A stretch of 63,566 bases of DNA, taken from Lepiota brunneoincarnata (taxonomy: Eukaryota > Basidiomycota > Agaricomycetes > Agaricales > Agaricaceae). A model generated the notes under the pieces. That model was not told where the DNA came from. It saw only the letters and a list, made by a program, of their open reading frames with translations, and did no database searches. The stretch spans positions 1-63,566 of the forward strand of contig JAEBUN010000083.1 in NCBI GenBank assembly GCA_023014365.1. The letters run 5' to 3'. A program made the translations under genes and the position numbers. This document shows, in pieces, positions 19,813 to 31,498 of this stretch. Position 1 is the stretch's first letter. Each line of letters starts with the position of its first letter.

Positions 19813-22800
19813 GTGTCCATTCCAGGATTTTTAAATAGGAATGCTGTCAATCAATGTGCCCCTGCACGTTCCAGAACTCAGAAGGACATTTCTTACTCTC
19901 ACTCCCAGAAGGACACTTTCTCAATAAACTCTGTACAATTACGACTTTCCCTGAATAAACAATCCCTTTTTCTACCCATCGAGATTTGGAGTGAACAGAC
20001 ATCAAAACCTGTGGCCATCACCGCCCTGATACACTCAGGAGCTCAAGGGAACTTCATTTCCCACAAAGTCATTGAACAACATGGTTATCAAACCAAATGG
20101 CTGGACCAACCAATCCCTCTCAGCAACGTTGACAGAACTGACAATCAACATGGCAAAATCCATGAATATATTAAAATCAGAACCATCATTGATGGAAGAG
20201 ATTGCACACTAGAAGCATACATCATGAACACTGGTGAGAAAGATCTCATCATTGGATTTCCCTGGTTGGAACAATACAACCCCAACATCAACTGGAAAAC
20301 CAAGACATTCTCTTGGAAACCCCAAATCGATCATCAAGACTTCTCCAAACTCCTCAGAACTCTACGATGACCCGTCAAACTCAACTCCATGGCCATGGAC
20401 ATAATGGCTGGAAAAACCTCACAACCCAAGGATAACCCAGAAGAATATGTCAACCTGTCAAACGTTGACCTCAATACCTTCTCTTTAGAAAGAGAAATGA
20501 ACCTGATGCTTCTAACCCCATTAAAAGTAAACGCTAAAGCAACACATGCCACAACACTCCACAATGAGCAACACAACCCAACAAAATCGGCAAACCAAAA
20601 AGGAAAACAACTGGAATCAAACAAGGAACCACCCGAGATTCCTTGGAGATTTGCCCGATGGGCCAAAATATTCAACAAGAAAGCCTCCAAACAATTCCCA
20701 CCATCAAGAACATTCGATCATGAAATCAAACTAAAACCAACATTTGAAGCAAAATCAATGAAACCCTATCAAGTGGCACCTGCCAAAGAAAAAGTGCTAA
20801 AAGAATTTATAGATGAAAACCTCCGAAAAGGGTACATCCATCCCTCAAAATCCCCTATGGCATCACCTTTCTTCTTTGTTGCCAACAAAGGAGGAGACCT
20901 CCAACCCTGCCAAGACTATCATTATCTAAACGATCACACAGTCAAGAATGCCTACCCAATCCCCATGATTTCCTCTATCATGGATAAACTCAAAGGAGCT
21001 AAGTACTTCACTAAGCTCAATGTCCGCCTAGGATACAATAACGTCAGAATCAAAGATGGCGATCAATGGAAAGCAGCATTCAAGACTCCTATGGGTCTTT
21101 TTGAACCAACTGTCATGTTTTTCGGACTTTGCAACAGTCCCGCAATGTTCCAACACATGATGGACATGTTATTCTCCAAGATAATGGAGAAAGGAGGAAT
21201 CATCATCTATATGGATGATATTCTAATCTATGGTAAAACTCAGGAAGAAACCAACCAACTTACAGAAAAAGTACTGCAAATCCTGCAGGAAAATGACCTC
21301 TACCTCAAAATGGAGAAATGCAAGTTCAACAAACAACGACTCGAATATCTTGGCATGATCATCACGCCAGATGAAATCAAAATGGATCCTGGAAAACTCA
21401 AGGGAATAGAAGACTGGCCAGTGCCAAAAACAGTCCAACACATTCGGAAATTCATTGGATTCTGCAACTTCTACTGGAAGTTCATCCGCAGTTACTCCCA
21501 TCATACCAAACCCCTTAACCAACTCCTATCCAAATCAAACAAATTTGAATGGAAAGAAGAACAACAAAAAGCGTTCGAAACACTCAAGAACAAATTCTTA
21601 AAAGAACTGGTACTCCTTATGCCCGACTCCACAAAACCCTTTGAAATAGAAGCCGATGCTTCTAAATTTGCATCAGGAGCTGTCCTGTACCAACATGACA
21701 TCAATGGAATACAGAAACCCATATCATTCTATTCAAAAACATTTGGACCAGTGGAACAAAATTATGACATCTATGACAGGGAACTCCTTGCTATTATCCA
21801 AGCCCTTGAAGAATGGCACCACTACCTCCTTGGCAGCCCCCATACCATCTGTATCAAAACGGACCACCAGAACCTCACATACTGGCGTAAACCCCAGAAA
21901 ATTAACTGCCAACAAGCATGATGGGTCCAGACCCTTGCTGACTACAACTTCAATTAGAACACGTCCCAGGATCAAAGATCCCTGCACCTGACACTCTGTC
22001 AAGATGTCCAGACCACATCCCCAATGAGGATAATGATAATGAAGATGTCACCATGCTTTCAGATAACCTCTTTGTTGCTGCAGCTGACTTAGAAGATCAA
22101 AACATAATCACAGTACTGCCAGAACACCTCTTTATCACCACTGTCGATATGGAACTCCAAGAAAGAATCACGGAATCCCCCAAATACGATGCTAGAACCA
22201 CCAAAGTGTTCAAACTCCTTAAGGATTCCCACCCTAATGCCACCAATAAAGACTTTGGAACAGTCCTGACCTCAAATGGTCCACTTCTCACGTTCCAAGA
22301 ACATGTCATTATTCCAGAAGACCTCCAACTCAGACGCAATGTCATCGCAAGATACCACAACCACCCTACATGTGGTCACCCTGGAGAACAAGAAACATAC
22401 CATCTCACCAAGAAAGAAGTATACTGGCCGGGAATGTCAACGTTCATAAAGAACTATGTCGAAGGCTGTCCAGAATGTCAGCAACACAAAATTATCCAAA
22501 GACTGGACCATGCTCCAATCCAACCAATTCAACCAGCATCTTCACTATGCCCATTTAGCCAGATCTCTTGGGATCTAATCACCAGCCTCCCACCATCCAT
22601 GGGAAACAACGCTATATTGTCCATGGTGGACCATGGCCTTACGAAGGGGGTAATTTTCATCCCTACATCAGAAAACACCACAGCCGATGATATCGGACGA
22701 CTTCTTATTGAGAAAGTATTCACAAGATATGGTCTCCCTGACAAAATCATATCAGACAGAGACCCTAGATTCGCCACCCAATCCCTCAGGCAACTAGCAA

Positions 22801-23669
22801 AATGATTAAACATTAAACAAGCCTTCTCCACTGCCTACCATCCACAAACAGATGGAACCACCAAATGATACAACCAAGAGATAGAAACCTATCTATCCAT
22901 ATACTGCACCAGAAACCCCCATGAATGGTCAGAAACACTGCTGATCCTCGAATTCTCCCACAACTCCAAAATACATGCCAAGAACCAAAAATCCCCTTTT
23001 GAACTCATCATGGGATACAACCCACCGGCAATTCCCACTATCATGGAAACATCAAACTTTCCATCAGTAGATGATCGCATCAGACTTCTAGATGATGCTT
23101 GAAAAGAAGCACACGCCGCCCACCAAATAGCCACCAATATTACGAAACAAAGAAGCAGAAGAACTGCCAAACCCCTTGAAACATGTCAAAAAGTATGGCT
23201 AGAAGCCAAAAACCTCAAACTTCCATTCCAATCACAAAAAATATCCCCAAAATGACTAAGACCATTCATCATCAAAGAAGTCCTATCACCAATGACATAC
23301 AAACTCCAACTCCCAATCAAATGGAAGATACACCCGGTATTCCATCGAAACCTTCTCACTCCATTCAACAAAACAGAAGCGTACGGATCTTATCCAATGT
23401 CACCACCACCTGACATCATCAATGAAGAAGAAGAATACAAAATTGAAACCATTCTCAATCACCACCGATATCACAGAAAACTCCAATACTATGTCAAATG
23501 GAAAGGATACTCCCACATGGAGAACAAATGGATCACTGATGAAGTGCTCCGCACAAACGCCGAAGAATACTTAACTGAGTATAAAGAAGCTCATGGAATT
23601 CCCCAGAAAGATCAGGAAATCACTAAAACCTACCAGAAATGACTTTGCTCTCACACCAAAACAACTTAA
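19813..23669 (+). pseudogene. pol of copy C (protease to chromodomain)
   Basis: It overlaps the gag end in the -1 frame. The protease box reads HSGAQGNF, so the catalytic Asp is His. A 510-codon stretch (20,389-21,921) holds the complete RT and RNase H with YMDD near 21,215, but motif A is KLNV rather than KLDV. The integrase (22,053-22,805) has its HHCC and DDE region, then a TGA where copies A and E have CAA. The chromodomain is at about 23,420-23,600. The TAA at 23,667-23,669 ends pol. It is the best preserved pol of the window but is inactive by several independent changes. Confidence 0.92.
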
Positions 23670-23670
23670 A

Positions 23671-24795
23671 ATGCCCATGAACCTCGATCTTGCTCACCCC
23701 CAAACCACTCCTCCCTTTTCCACAACACCTTCCCCAACTTCCTTGTCATCCTCTATCATCATCATCAATAATGCAAGCGTTGAACATACTACACTTCAAA
23801 CAACTCCCATTCCAGCCCCATCTCCCCACACCCCCTCTCACACCTTTGCCACTGCTTACACCTCCCTCAGAGATGAGACCCCTGATCCCAATGCCACCCC
23901 AGAACCAACAATCGCCCCAGCTGCCTCCCTTAGATTCCATACAGCTGGAGTACGACCACATGGACCAGATCACCCTTCTGATGGAGATCTGCACGAGGCT
24001 GCCACCAACAGAGCCTTTACAAATAAATTGGAACACTCTCCAATTTCAGAATATGACCAACAACTCTGGTATGACTATACCCACCACATACGACAGACTA
24101 AGGCTCTTGCTACTGTGTACAATACACAACAGGCCTGGGCAGAATCACTCAAGCAACTTCTCTGCTCAAGATCAAGCCTCATGTCCGAGGTGTCAAAGAA
24201 CTTACCCAAACGAAATGAGGTACATACCTCGCAGCCCTCCACCACAACTGTCACCCCCGCTGCCACGACAACCTCTACCACTATCACCACCACCACTCCC
24301 AATAAGGGAAAGAAGCCCACCAATCTCAGAAACCCTTTCAGACATCTCACCCCCACCAGAAACACCACCCACACTGTTACCAATAACCACGTCCCAGTTC
24401 AGAACTCCCCCAGTCCCATTCACACACGAACCAACCCCCGAACCACCAACAGATCCGTCTGCATCCAATGTAGACATACTGGACACTGGGCCATGGACTG
24501 CCCACAATTTGCCTGCCTTGGATGCAAGCAATATGCCCCAGGACACTACTTGTATGACTGCATCAAGTATTGATGCCCCCACTGCATGGTTTTCCAACCT
24601 TGCCATAAACAGACCAAATGTCCAGCTCAGAAGACCCAACACACCCCCTACTCCAGAAATTCAGCAGCCCATCCCTCGACCACTCCCACTACTCATAATC
24701 GATACATCAACCTCACCAATGACAACTACTATGAGGAATGTTACAATGACGTTGCCGAATCAAACATTACAGGAGAACCATGCGGTTCTTTCTGA
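23671..24795 (+). pseudogene. Third ORF (three zinc knuckles) of copy C
   Basis: The ATG follows the pol TAA by a single base (TAAAATG), an arrangement suited to reinitiation after termination. About 375 codons: a Pro/Thr/Ser-rich N-terminal half, a middle segment with conserved Trp residues, then a C-x2-C-x4-H-x4-C knuckle, a C-x2-C-x6-H-x4-C knuckle and a third similar unit. One TGA (24,571-24,573) breaks it where D has CAA, both explained by an ancestral CGA. It resembles gag-type nucleic-acid-binding proteins but sits after pol. Confidence 0.75.
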
Positions 24796-25039
24796 AGAAG
24801 ATCAAACCACCCCACCAGAAGAAAGGATAGAAAGCCCTCATTCCAGGTGTTTCTTATATGACATCTTCTATCCAGGACAACCCCCATCCCCAGAAACCGC
24901 CACTGTACTCGACTTACACAGAACCCCCACTCCCACTTTTTCTCTGGTCATTCCCCCTTGTCCTGACTCCACCGAAAATCCTCAAGTTGATTACTACGAA
25001 CCAAACTACTTAGCTAAATATCCGGAAGAAGGGAACTAA
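23690..25039 (+). other. Second frame open across the third ORF of copy C
   Basis: 449 codons with no stop, overlapping the zinc-knuckle ORF almost completely and running 244 bases past its end to a TAA 38 bases before the 3' LTR. The C-terminal 80 codons beyond the overlap are well conserved in D, E and the split copy H, ending in PEEGN or a near match. The C-rich, T-poor composition makes stops rare, so openness alone is weak. The conserved tail suggests a separate or frameshift product. Which frame is translated is undecided. Confidence 0.4.
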
Positions 25040-25077
25040 TGAGTTGTGATGGAAAACAACTCTAGAAATGGACCTAA

Positions 25078-25459
25078 TGTTATCAGAAGTCTTATCAGAA
25101 GGATGGTTATATTTAGCTTACATTCCCATGTCACTATGAAACCATCAGTAGTGTACATCAGAAGGACTATTCTTAGTATATGCCTCGTTTCTATCTCTGA
25201 CTCATAGTTACTCTGGTCTGGACTATTATAGTAGGAGTACAGCCACACTTAGAAGTATATAAGGATACAGTACATCATTATGTATCCTTATCTTAGCGTT
25301 ATACAGTTCTTGCCCCCTATAACTCTTTGCCCTTAAACTGGCTGGACTATAGTGCTCTGTCGTCTCTAAGTCGCACCTAGTAGGACAGGACCAAGTCTGT
25401 ATAGACATCCTGCCACAAACGCTATGCTACTCAAGAGCAAACCCCTAACCCGGGTAACA
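25078..25459 (+). repeat. 3' LTR of copy C
   Basis: 382 bp, TGTTATCAG...CCCGGGTAACA, followed by the AAAAC target duplication and the continuation of copy H pol. Confidence 0.93.
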
Positions 25460-25464
25460 AAAAC

Positions 25465-28400
25465 AACTGGAATCAAACAAGGAACCACCCGAGATCCCTC
25501 GGAGATTCGCCTGATGGGCTAAAATATTCAATAAGAAAGCCTCCGAATGATTCCCACCATCAAGAACATTTGATCATGAGATCAAACTAAAACCGACATT
25601 TGAAGCAAAATTGATGAAACCCTATCAAGTGGCACCTGCTGAAGAAAAAGTGCTAAAAGAATTCATAGACAAAAACCTCTGAAAAGGGTACATCTGCCCC
25701 TCAAAATCCCCTATGGCATCACCATTCTTCTTTGTTGCCAAGAAAGGAGGAGACCTCCAACCCTGCCAAGACTATCATTATCTTAACAATCATACTGTCA
25801 AAAATGCATACCCAATCCCCATGATTTCCTCTATCATGGATAAACTCAAAGGAGCTAAGTACTTCACTAAGCTCGATGTCCACCTAGGATACAATAACAT
25901 CAGAATCAAATATGGCAATCAATGGAAAGCAGTGTTCAAGACTCCTATGGGTCTTTTTGAACCAACTGTAATGTTTTTCAGACTTTGCAACAGTCCTGCA
26001 ACATTCCAACATATGATGGACACGTTATTCTCTGAAATAATGGAGAAAGGAGGAATCATCATCTATATGGATGATATCCTAATCTATGGTAAAACCCAAG
26101 AAGAAACTGACTGACTTACAGAAAAGGTACTGCAAATCCTGCAGGAAAATAACCTCTACCTCAAAACAGAGAAATGTGAGTTCAACAAACAACGACTCAA
26201 ATACCTTGGCATGATCATTATGCCAGACAAAATTAAAATGGACCCTGGAAAACTCAAGGGAATAGAAGACTGGCCAGTGCCAAAAACAGTCTGACACATT
26301 CAGAAATTCATTGGATTCTGCAACTTCTATCGGAAGTTCATCCACAGTTACTCCCACCATACCAAACCCCTTAACCAACTCCTGTCCAAATCAAACAAAT
26401 TTGAATGGAAAGAAGAACAACAAAAAGCATTTGAAACACTCAAGAACAAGTTCCTAAAAGACCCAGTACTCCTCATGCCCGACTCCACAAAACCCTTCGA
26501 AATAGAAGCTGATGCTTCCAAATTTGCATCAGGAGCTGTCCTATATCAACATGACATCAATAGAATACAGAAACCCATTTCATTCTATTCAAAGACATTT
26601 GGACCAGCAGAATGCAACTACGACATCTATGACAGGGAACTCCTCACTATTATCCAAGCCCTCAAAGAATGGCGCCACTACCTCCCTGGCAGCCCCCATA
26701 CTGTCCATATCAGAACGGATCACCAAAACCTCACATACTGGTGTGTACCCCAGAAAATCAACCGCCAACAAGCATGATGGGTTCAGACCCTTGCCAACTA
26801 CAACTTCAAATTAGAACATGTTCCAGGATCAAATATTCCTGCACCAGATGCTTTATCAAGATGTCCAGACCACATCCCTGATGAGGATAACAATAACGAA
26901 GACATCACTATGCTTCCAGACAACCTCTTTGTCGCCACAACTGACTTAGAAGATCAAAACATGATCACAGTACTCCCAGAACACCTCTTTATTGCCACCA
27001 TCAATATGGAACTCCAAGAAAGAATAATGGAATCACCCAAATACGATGCTAGAACCACTGAAGCATTCAAACTCCTGAAAGAATCCCATCCTAATGCTGC
27101 TGATAAAGACTTCGGAACAGTCCCTACCCCAAATGGTCCACTCCTCATGTTCCAAGAATGTGTCATTATTCCAGAAGATCTCCAACTCAGATGTGACGTC
27201 ATCACAAGATACCATGACCACCCCACACATGGCCACCCTGGAGAACAGGAAACATACCGCCTCACCAAGAAAGAAGCATATTGGCCAGGGATGTCAACAT
27301 TTATAAAGAATTACATCAAAGGCTGTCCAGAGTGTCAGCAACACAAAATCATCTGACAACTGGACCACACTCTGATACAACCTATCCAACCAGCATCTTC
27401 ATTATGCCCATTCAGTCAGATCTCTTGGGATCTAATCACCAGTCTTCTGCCATCCATGGGGAACAATGCTATATTGTCCATGGTAGACCATGGCCTTATG
27501 AAGGGGGTAATTTTCATCCCTACATCAGAAAATACTACAGCCGATGACATCAGGAGACTTCTCATTGAGAAAGTATTCACAAGATACGGTCTCCCCGACA
27601 AAATCATATCAGACAGAGATCCTAGATTTGCCACCCAATCCCTCAGGCAACTAGCAAAATGACTAAACATCAAACAAGCCTTCTCCACCACCTATCACCC
27701 ACAAACAGATGGAACTACTGAACAATATAACCAAGAAATAGAAACCTATCTATCCATATACTGCACCAGAAACCCTCACGAATGGTCAGAAACACTCCCA
27801 ATCCTCAAATTCTCCCACAACTCCAAAACACATGCCAAAAACCAAAAATCCCCTTTCAAACTGATCATTGGATACAACCCTCCAGCAATCCCCACCATCA
27901 TGGAAACATCAAACTTTCCATCAGTAGATGATTGCATCAGACTTCTAGACGACACCCAAAAAGAAGCACATGCCACTCACCAAATAGCTGCCGACATCAT
28001 GAAACAAAGAAGCAGAAGAACTGCCAAACCCCTTGAAACATGTCAGAAAGTATGGCTAGAAGCCAAGAACCTCAAACTTCCATTCCAATCACGAAAAATA
28101 TCCCCAAAATGACTAGGACCATTCATCATCAAAGAAGTCCTGTCACCAATGACATACAAACTCCAACTTCTGATCAAATGGAAGATACACCCAGTATTCC
28201 ATCAAAACCTTCTCACTCCATTCAATGAAACAGAAGCATATGGATCTTATCCAGCACCACCACCACCTGACATCATCAACGAAGAAGAAGAATATGAGGT
28301 CAAAACCATTCTCAATCACCACCAATATCACAGAAAACTCCAATACTATGTCAAATGGAAAGGATACTCCCACACGGAGAATGAATGGATCACCAATGAA

Positions 28401-28526
28401 ATACTCTGCACAAAAGCCAAAGAATACTTAACTGAGTATAAAGAAGCCCATGGAATTCCCCAGAAAGATCAAAAACCCACCAGAACCTACCAGAAACAAC
28501 TTTGCTCCCACAACAAACCAACTTAA
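25465..28526 (+). pseudogene. pol of copy H, second part (RT, RNase H, integrase, chromodomain)
   Basis: The continuation of 6,063-6,858. RT at 25,713-26,114 keeps KLDV in motif A and YMDD near 26,075. RNase H is at 26,475-26,777, the integrase zinc domain and core are at 26,910-27,730, with TDGTTEQ retaining the expected catalytic Glu, and the chromodomain lies at about 28,285-28,480. Many TGA stops (for example 27,660-27,662) interrupt it. It ends with TAA at 28,524-28,526. Confidence 0.9.
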
Positions 28527-28529
28527 AAG

Positions 28530-29702
28530 ATGCCCATGAACCTCAATCTCACTCATCCCCAAACCACCCCCCCCTTTTCCACAACACCTTCCCCTACCTC
28601 CTCATCTTCCTCAATCATCATCATCAATGACCAGAAGGTCAAACATACTACACTTCAAACAACTCCCATTCCAGCCCCATCTCCCCACACCCCCTCTCAC
28701 ACCTTCACCGCCGCTTACGCCTCTGATAGAGATGAGACCCCTGACCCCAATGCCACCCCAGAACCCACAGTCGCCCCAGCCACCTCCCTTAGATTCCACT
28801 CAGCTGGAGTATGACCACTGAGATCAGATCACCCTTCTAATGGAGATCTGCGTGAGGCTGCCACCAGCCAAACCTTTACTAATAGATTGGAACAATCTCC
28901 AATTTCAGAATATGACAGACAACTCTGGGCCAACTACGCCCACCATGTACGACAGACTAAGGCTCTCACTGCTGCATACAATATGCAACGAGCCTGGGCA
29001 GAATCACTCAAGGAACTTCTCCAAACACAATCAGGCCTCATGTCCGAGGTGTCAAAGAACATACCCAAACGAGATGAGATACATCCCTCAAAGCCCCCCA
29101 CCACAACCATCTCCCCCACTGCCCTGACTACCCCTACCCCTATCACCACCACCAATCCCAGAAACCCATTCAGACATCTCACCCCCACCAGAAACACCTC
29201 CCACACCATCACCAATAACAATGTCCCAGTTTGGAACTCCCCCAACCCCATTCACCCATGAACCAACCCCCAAACCACCGATAGATCAGTCTGCATTCAA
29301 TGTAGACACACTGGACATTGGGCTATGGACTGCCCACAATTTGCCTGTCTTGGATGCAAGCAATACACTCCAGGACATTACTCTTATGACTGCATCAAAT
29401 ACAGATGCCCCCACTGTGCCATTTTCCAACCATGCCATAAATGGACTGAATGTCCAGTCCGAAAGACCCAACACACCCCCTACTCCAGAAATACAACAAC
29501 CTGACCCTTGATGACCCCCATCACTCACAATCAATACATCGACCTCACCAATGATGACTACTATGAGGAATGTTATGATGAGGTTGCCAAATCCAATATT
29601 ACAGGAGAACCATGTGGTAACTTCTGAAGAAAATCACACCACTCCTATAGAAGAAAGAATCGAAAGCCCCCATTTCAGAAGACTCCTATATGACATCTTC
29701 TA
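28530..29702 (+). pseudogene. Third ORF of copy H, cut by element E
   Basis: ATG at 28,530, three bases after the pol stop. It has the same layout as in C, with knuckles at about 29,280-29,450. The zinc-knuckle frame ends at the conserved TGA (29,625-29,627). The second frame continues to the insertion at 29,702, and its last part (37,604-37,771) lies beyond element E. Confidence 0.75.
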
Positions 29703-30089
29703 TGTTACCCAGGTTAGGGGTTTGCTCTTGAGTAGCATGGCATTTGTGGCAGGATGTCTATACAGACTTGGTCCTGTCCCACTGGACGTGACTTAGAGAT
29801 GACGGAGCACTATAAGTCCAGCCAGTTTATGGGTGAAGAGGTATAGGAGGCAAGAACTGTATAACACTAAGATAAGGATACATGGTGATGTACTGTATCC
29901 TTATATACTCCTAAGTGTGGCTGTACTCCTACTATAATCATCTGAACCAGAGTAACTATGAGTCAGAGATAAGAAGAAACAAGGCATAGGCTAACAATAG
30001 TCCTTCTGATGTACACTACTGATAGTGACATTTGACGTGAGAGAGATAAACTAAACATAACTGTCCTTCTGGTAAGGATTCTGATAACA
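29703..30089 (-). repeat. 3' LTR of copy E
   Basis: 387 bp, the partner of 37,212-37,598. On the minus strand it runs TGTTATCAG to CTGGGTAACA. Confidence 0.92.
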
Positions 30090-30371
30090 TTAGGTCCATT
30101 TTGAGAGTTGTTTTCCATTACAACTCATTAGTTTCCTTCTTCCAGATATTCGGCAAGGTAGTAAGGTTCATAATATTTGATTTGGGGGTGTTCTGTGGAG
30201 TCTGGTCAAGGGGGAATGACTGGGGAAAAGGTGGGTGTAGGGGTTCTGTAGAGGTTGAGTGCTGCAGCGGTTTCTGGGGATGGGGGCTGTCCTGGGTAAA
30301 AGATGTTGTAGAGGAATCTTCTGAAGTGGGGACTTTCAATCCTTTCTTCAGATGGGGTGTTTTGATTTTCT

Positions 30372-31496
30372 TCAAAAGCTACCACAGGGTTCTCCTGTAA
30401 TATTTGATTCAGCAACATTGTTGTAGCATTCCTTGTAGTAGTCATCGTGAGTGAGGTCGAAGTATCTATTATGAGTTGTGGGGGTTGTCGAGGGTCGAGT
30501 GGTTGGGTTTCTGGAGTAGGGGGTGTTTCAAGTCTTTTGAGCTGGGCATTCAGTCCGTTTATGGCACGGTTGGAAAACAGTGCAATGGGGGCATCTGTAT
30601 TTGATGCAATCATATGAGTAATGTCCTGGAGCGTATTGTTTGCATCCAAGACAGGCAAATTGTGGGCAGTCCATAGCCCAATGTCTGGTGTGTCTACATT
30701 GAATGCAGATGGATCTGCCGGTGGTTCTGGGGTCGGTTTGTGCGTGAATGGGATTGGGGGAGTTCTGAACCGGGACGTGGTTATTGGTGATGGTGTGGGA
30801 GGTGTTTCTGGTGGGGGTGAGATGTCTGAAAGGGTTTCTGAGATTGGCAGGTTTCTTTCCCTCATTGGGAGTGGTGGTGGTGATAGGGGTAGGGGTAGTT
30901 GTGGTAATGGGGGAGATGGTTGTGGTGGGGGACTTTGAGGGATGTACCTCATTTTGTTTGGGTAACTTCTTTGACACCTCAGACATGAGGCTCGATCATG
31001 TTCAAGAAAGTCCTTCAAGTGACTCTGCCCATTCTTGTTGCGTATTGTATGCAGTAGCAAGAGCCTTAGTCTGTTGTACATGGTGGGTATAGTCGGCCCA
31101 GAGTTGTCTGTTGTATTCTGAAATTGGAGAGTGTTCCAATTTATTCATAAAGGTTTGGCTGGTGGCAGCCTTGTGCAGATCTCCATTAGAAGGGTGATCT
31201 GATCTTGGTGGTCATACTCCAGCTGAGTGGAATCTAAGGGAGGTGGCTGGGGCGATTGTGGGTTCTGGGGTAGCATTGGGGTCAGGGGTCTCATCTCTAT
31301 TGGTGGCATAGGCTGTGGCGAAGGTGTGAGAGGGGGTGTGGGGAGACGGGGCCAGAATGGGAGTTGTTTGAAGTGTAGTATGTTCAATGTTCTGGTCATT
31401 GATGATGATTATTGATGATAATGAGGAGGTAGGGGAAGGTGTTGTGGAAAAGGGGGGAGTGGTTTGGGGGCAAGTGAGGTTGAGGTTCATAGGCAT
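30372..31496 (-). pseudogene. Third ORF (zinc knuckles) of copy E
   Basis: ATG at 31,496, two bases after the pol stop (31,499-31,501). The knuckle part (30,528-30,986) is intact through all three units. The second frame (30,206-31,081 and upstream) is open here too until a TGA that replaces a Pro-Arg codon found in D, again a CpG-type change. Confidence 0.75.
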
Positions 31497-31498
31497 TT

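Larger units (their letters stand above)
7927..19834 (+). pseudogene. gag of copy C, split by element D
   Basis: The N-terminal part lies at 7,927-8,153 and resumes at 18,363 after element D. Codon 9 is TGA where copy H has CAA. The capsid-like domain at 18,682-19,145 is fairly well kept, followed by a Pro/Gln-rich linker. A 1-bp deletion near 19,690 shifts the C-terminal part. The gag TAA (19,832-19,834) sits in a T-run, as in copy H. The region around the zinc knuckle (about 19,535) is damaged. Confidence 0.85.
6859..25459 (+). mobile_element. Complete Ty3/gypsy copy C (+), TSD AAAAC
   Basis: Two LTRs (6,859-7,239 and 25,078-25,459) in the same orientation are flanked by AAAAC at 6,854-6,858 and 25,460-25,464. 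The span is 18.6 kb, but 10.5 kb of that is later insertions: the solo LTR at 7,612-7,922 and complete element D at 8,154-18,357. The net element is about 8 kb. The LTRs differ at roughly 15 positions, mostly transitions. The order is LTR, self-complementary primer site, membrane ORF, gag, pol, zinc-knuckle ORF, LTR. It inserted into pol of copy H. Confidence 0.95.

Noticed and set aside
6859..25459. Classic RIP as the cause of decay
   Set aside because: The changes that can be polarised by comparing copies are at CpG (CGA to TGA or CAA), not preferentially at CpA.
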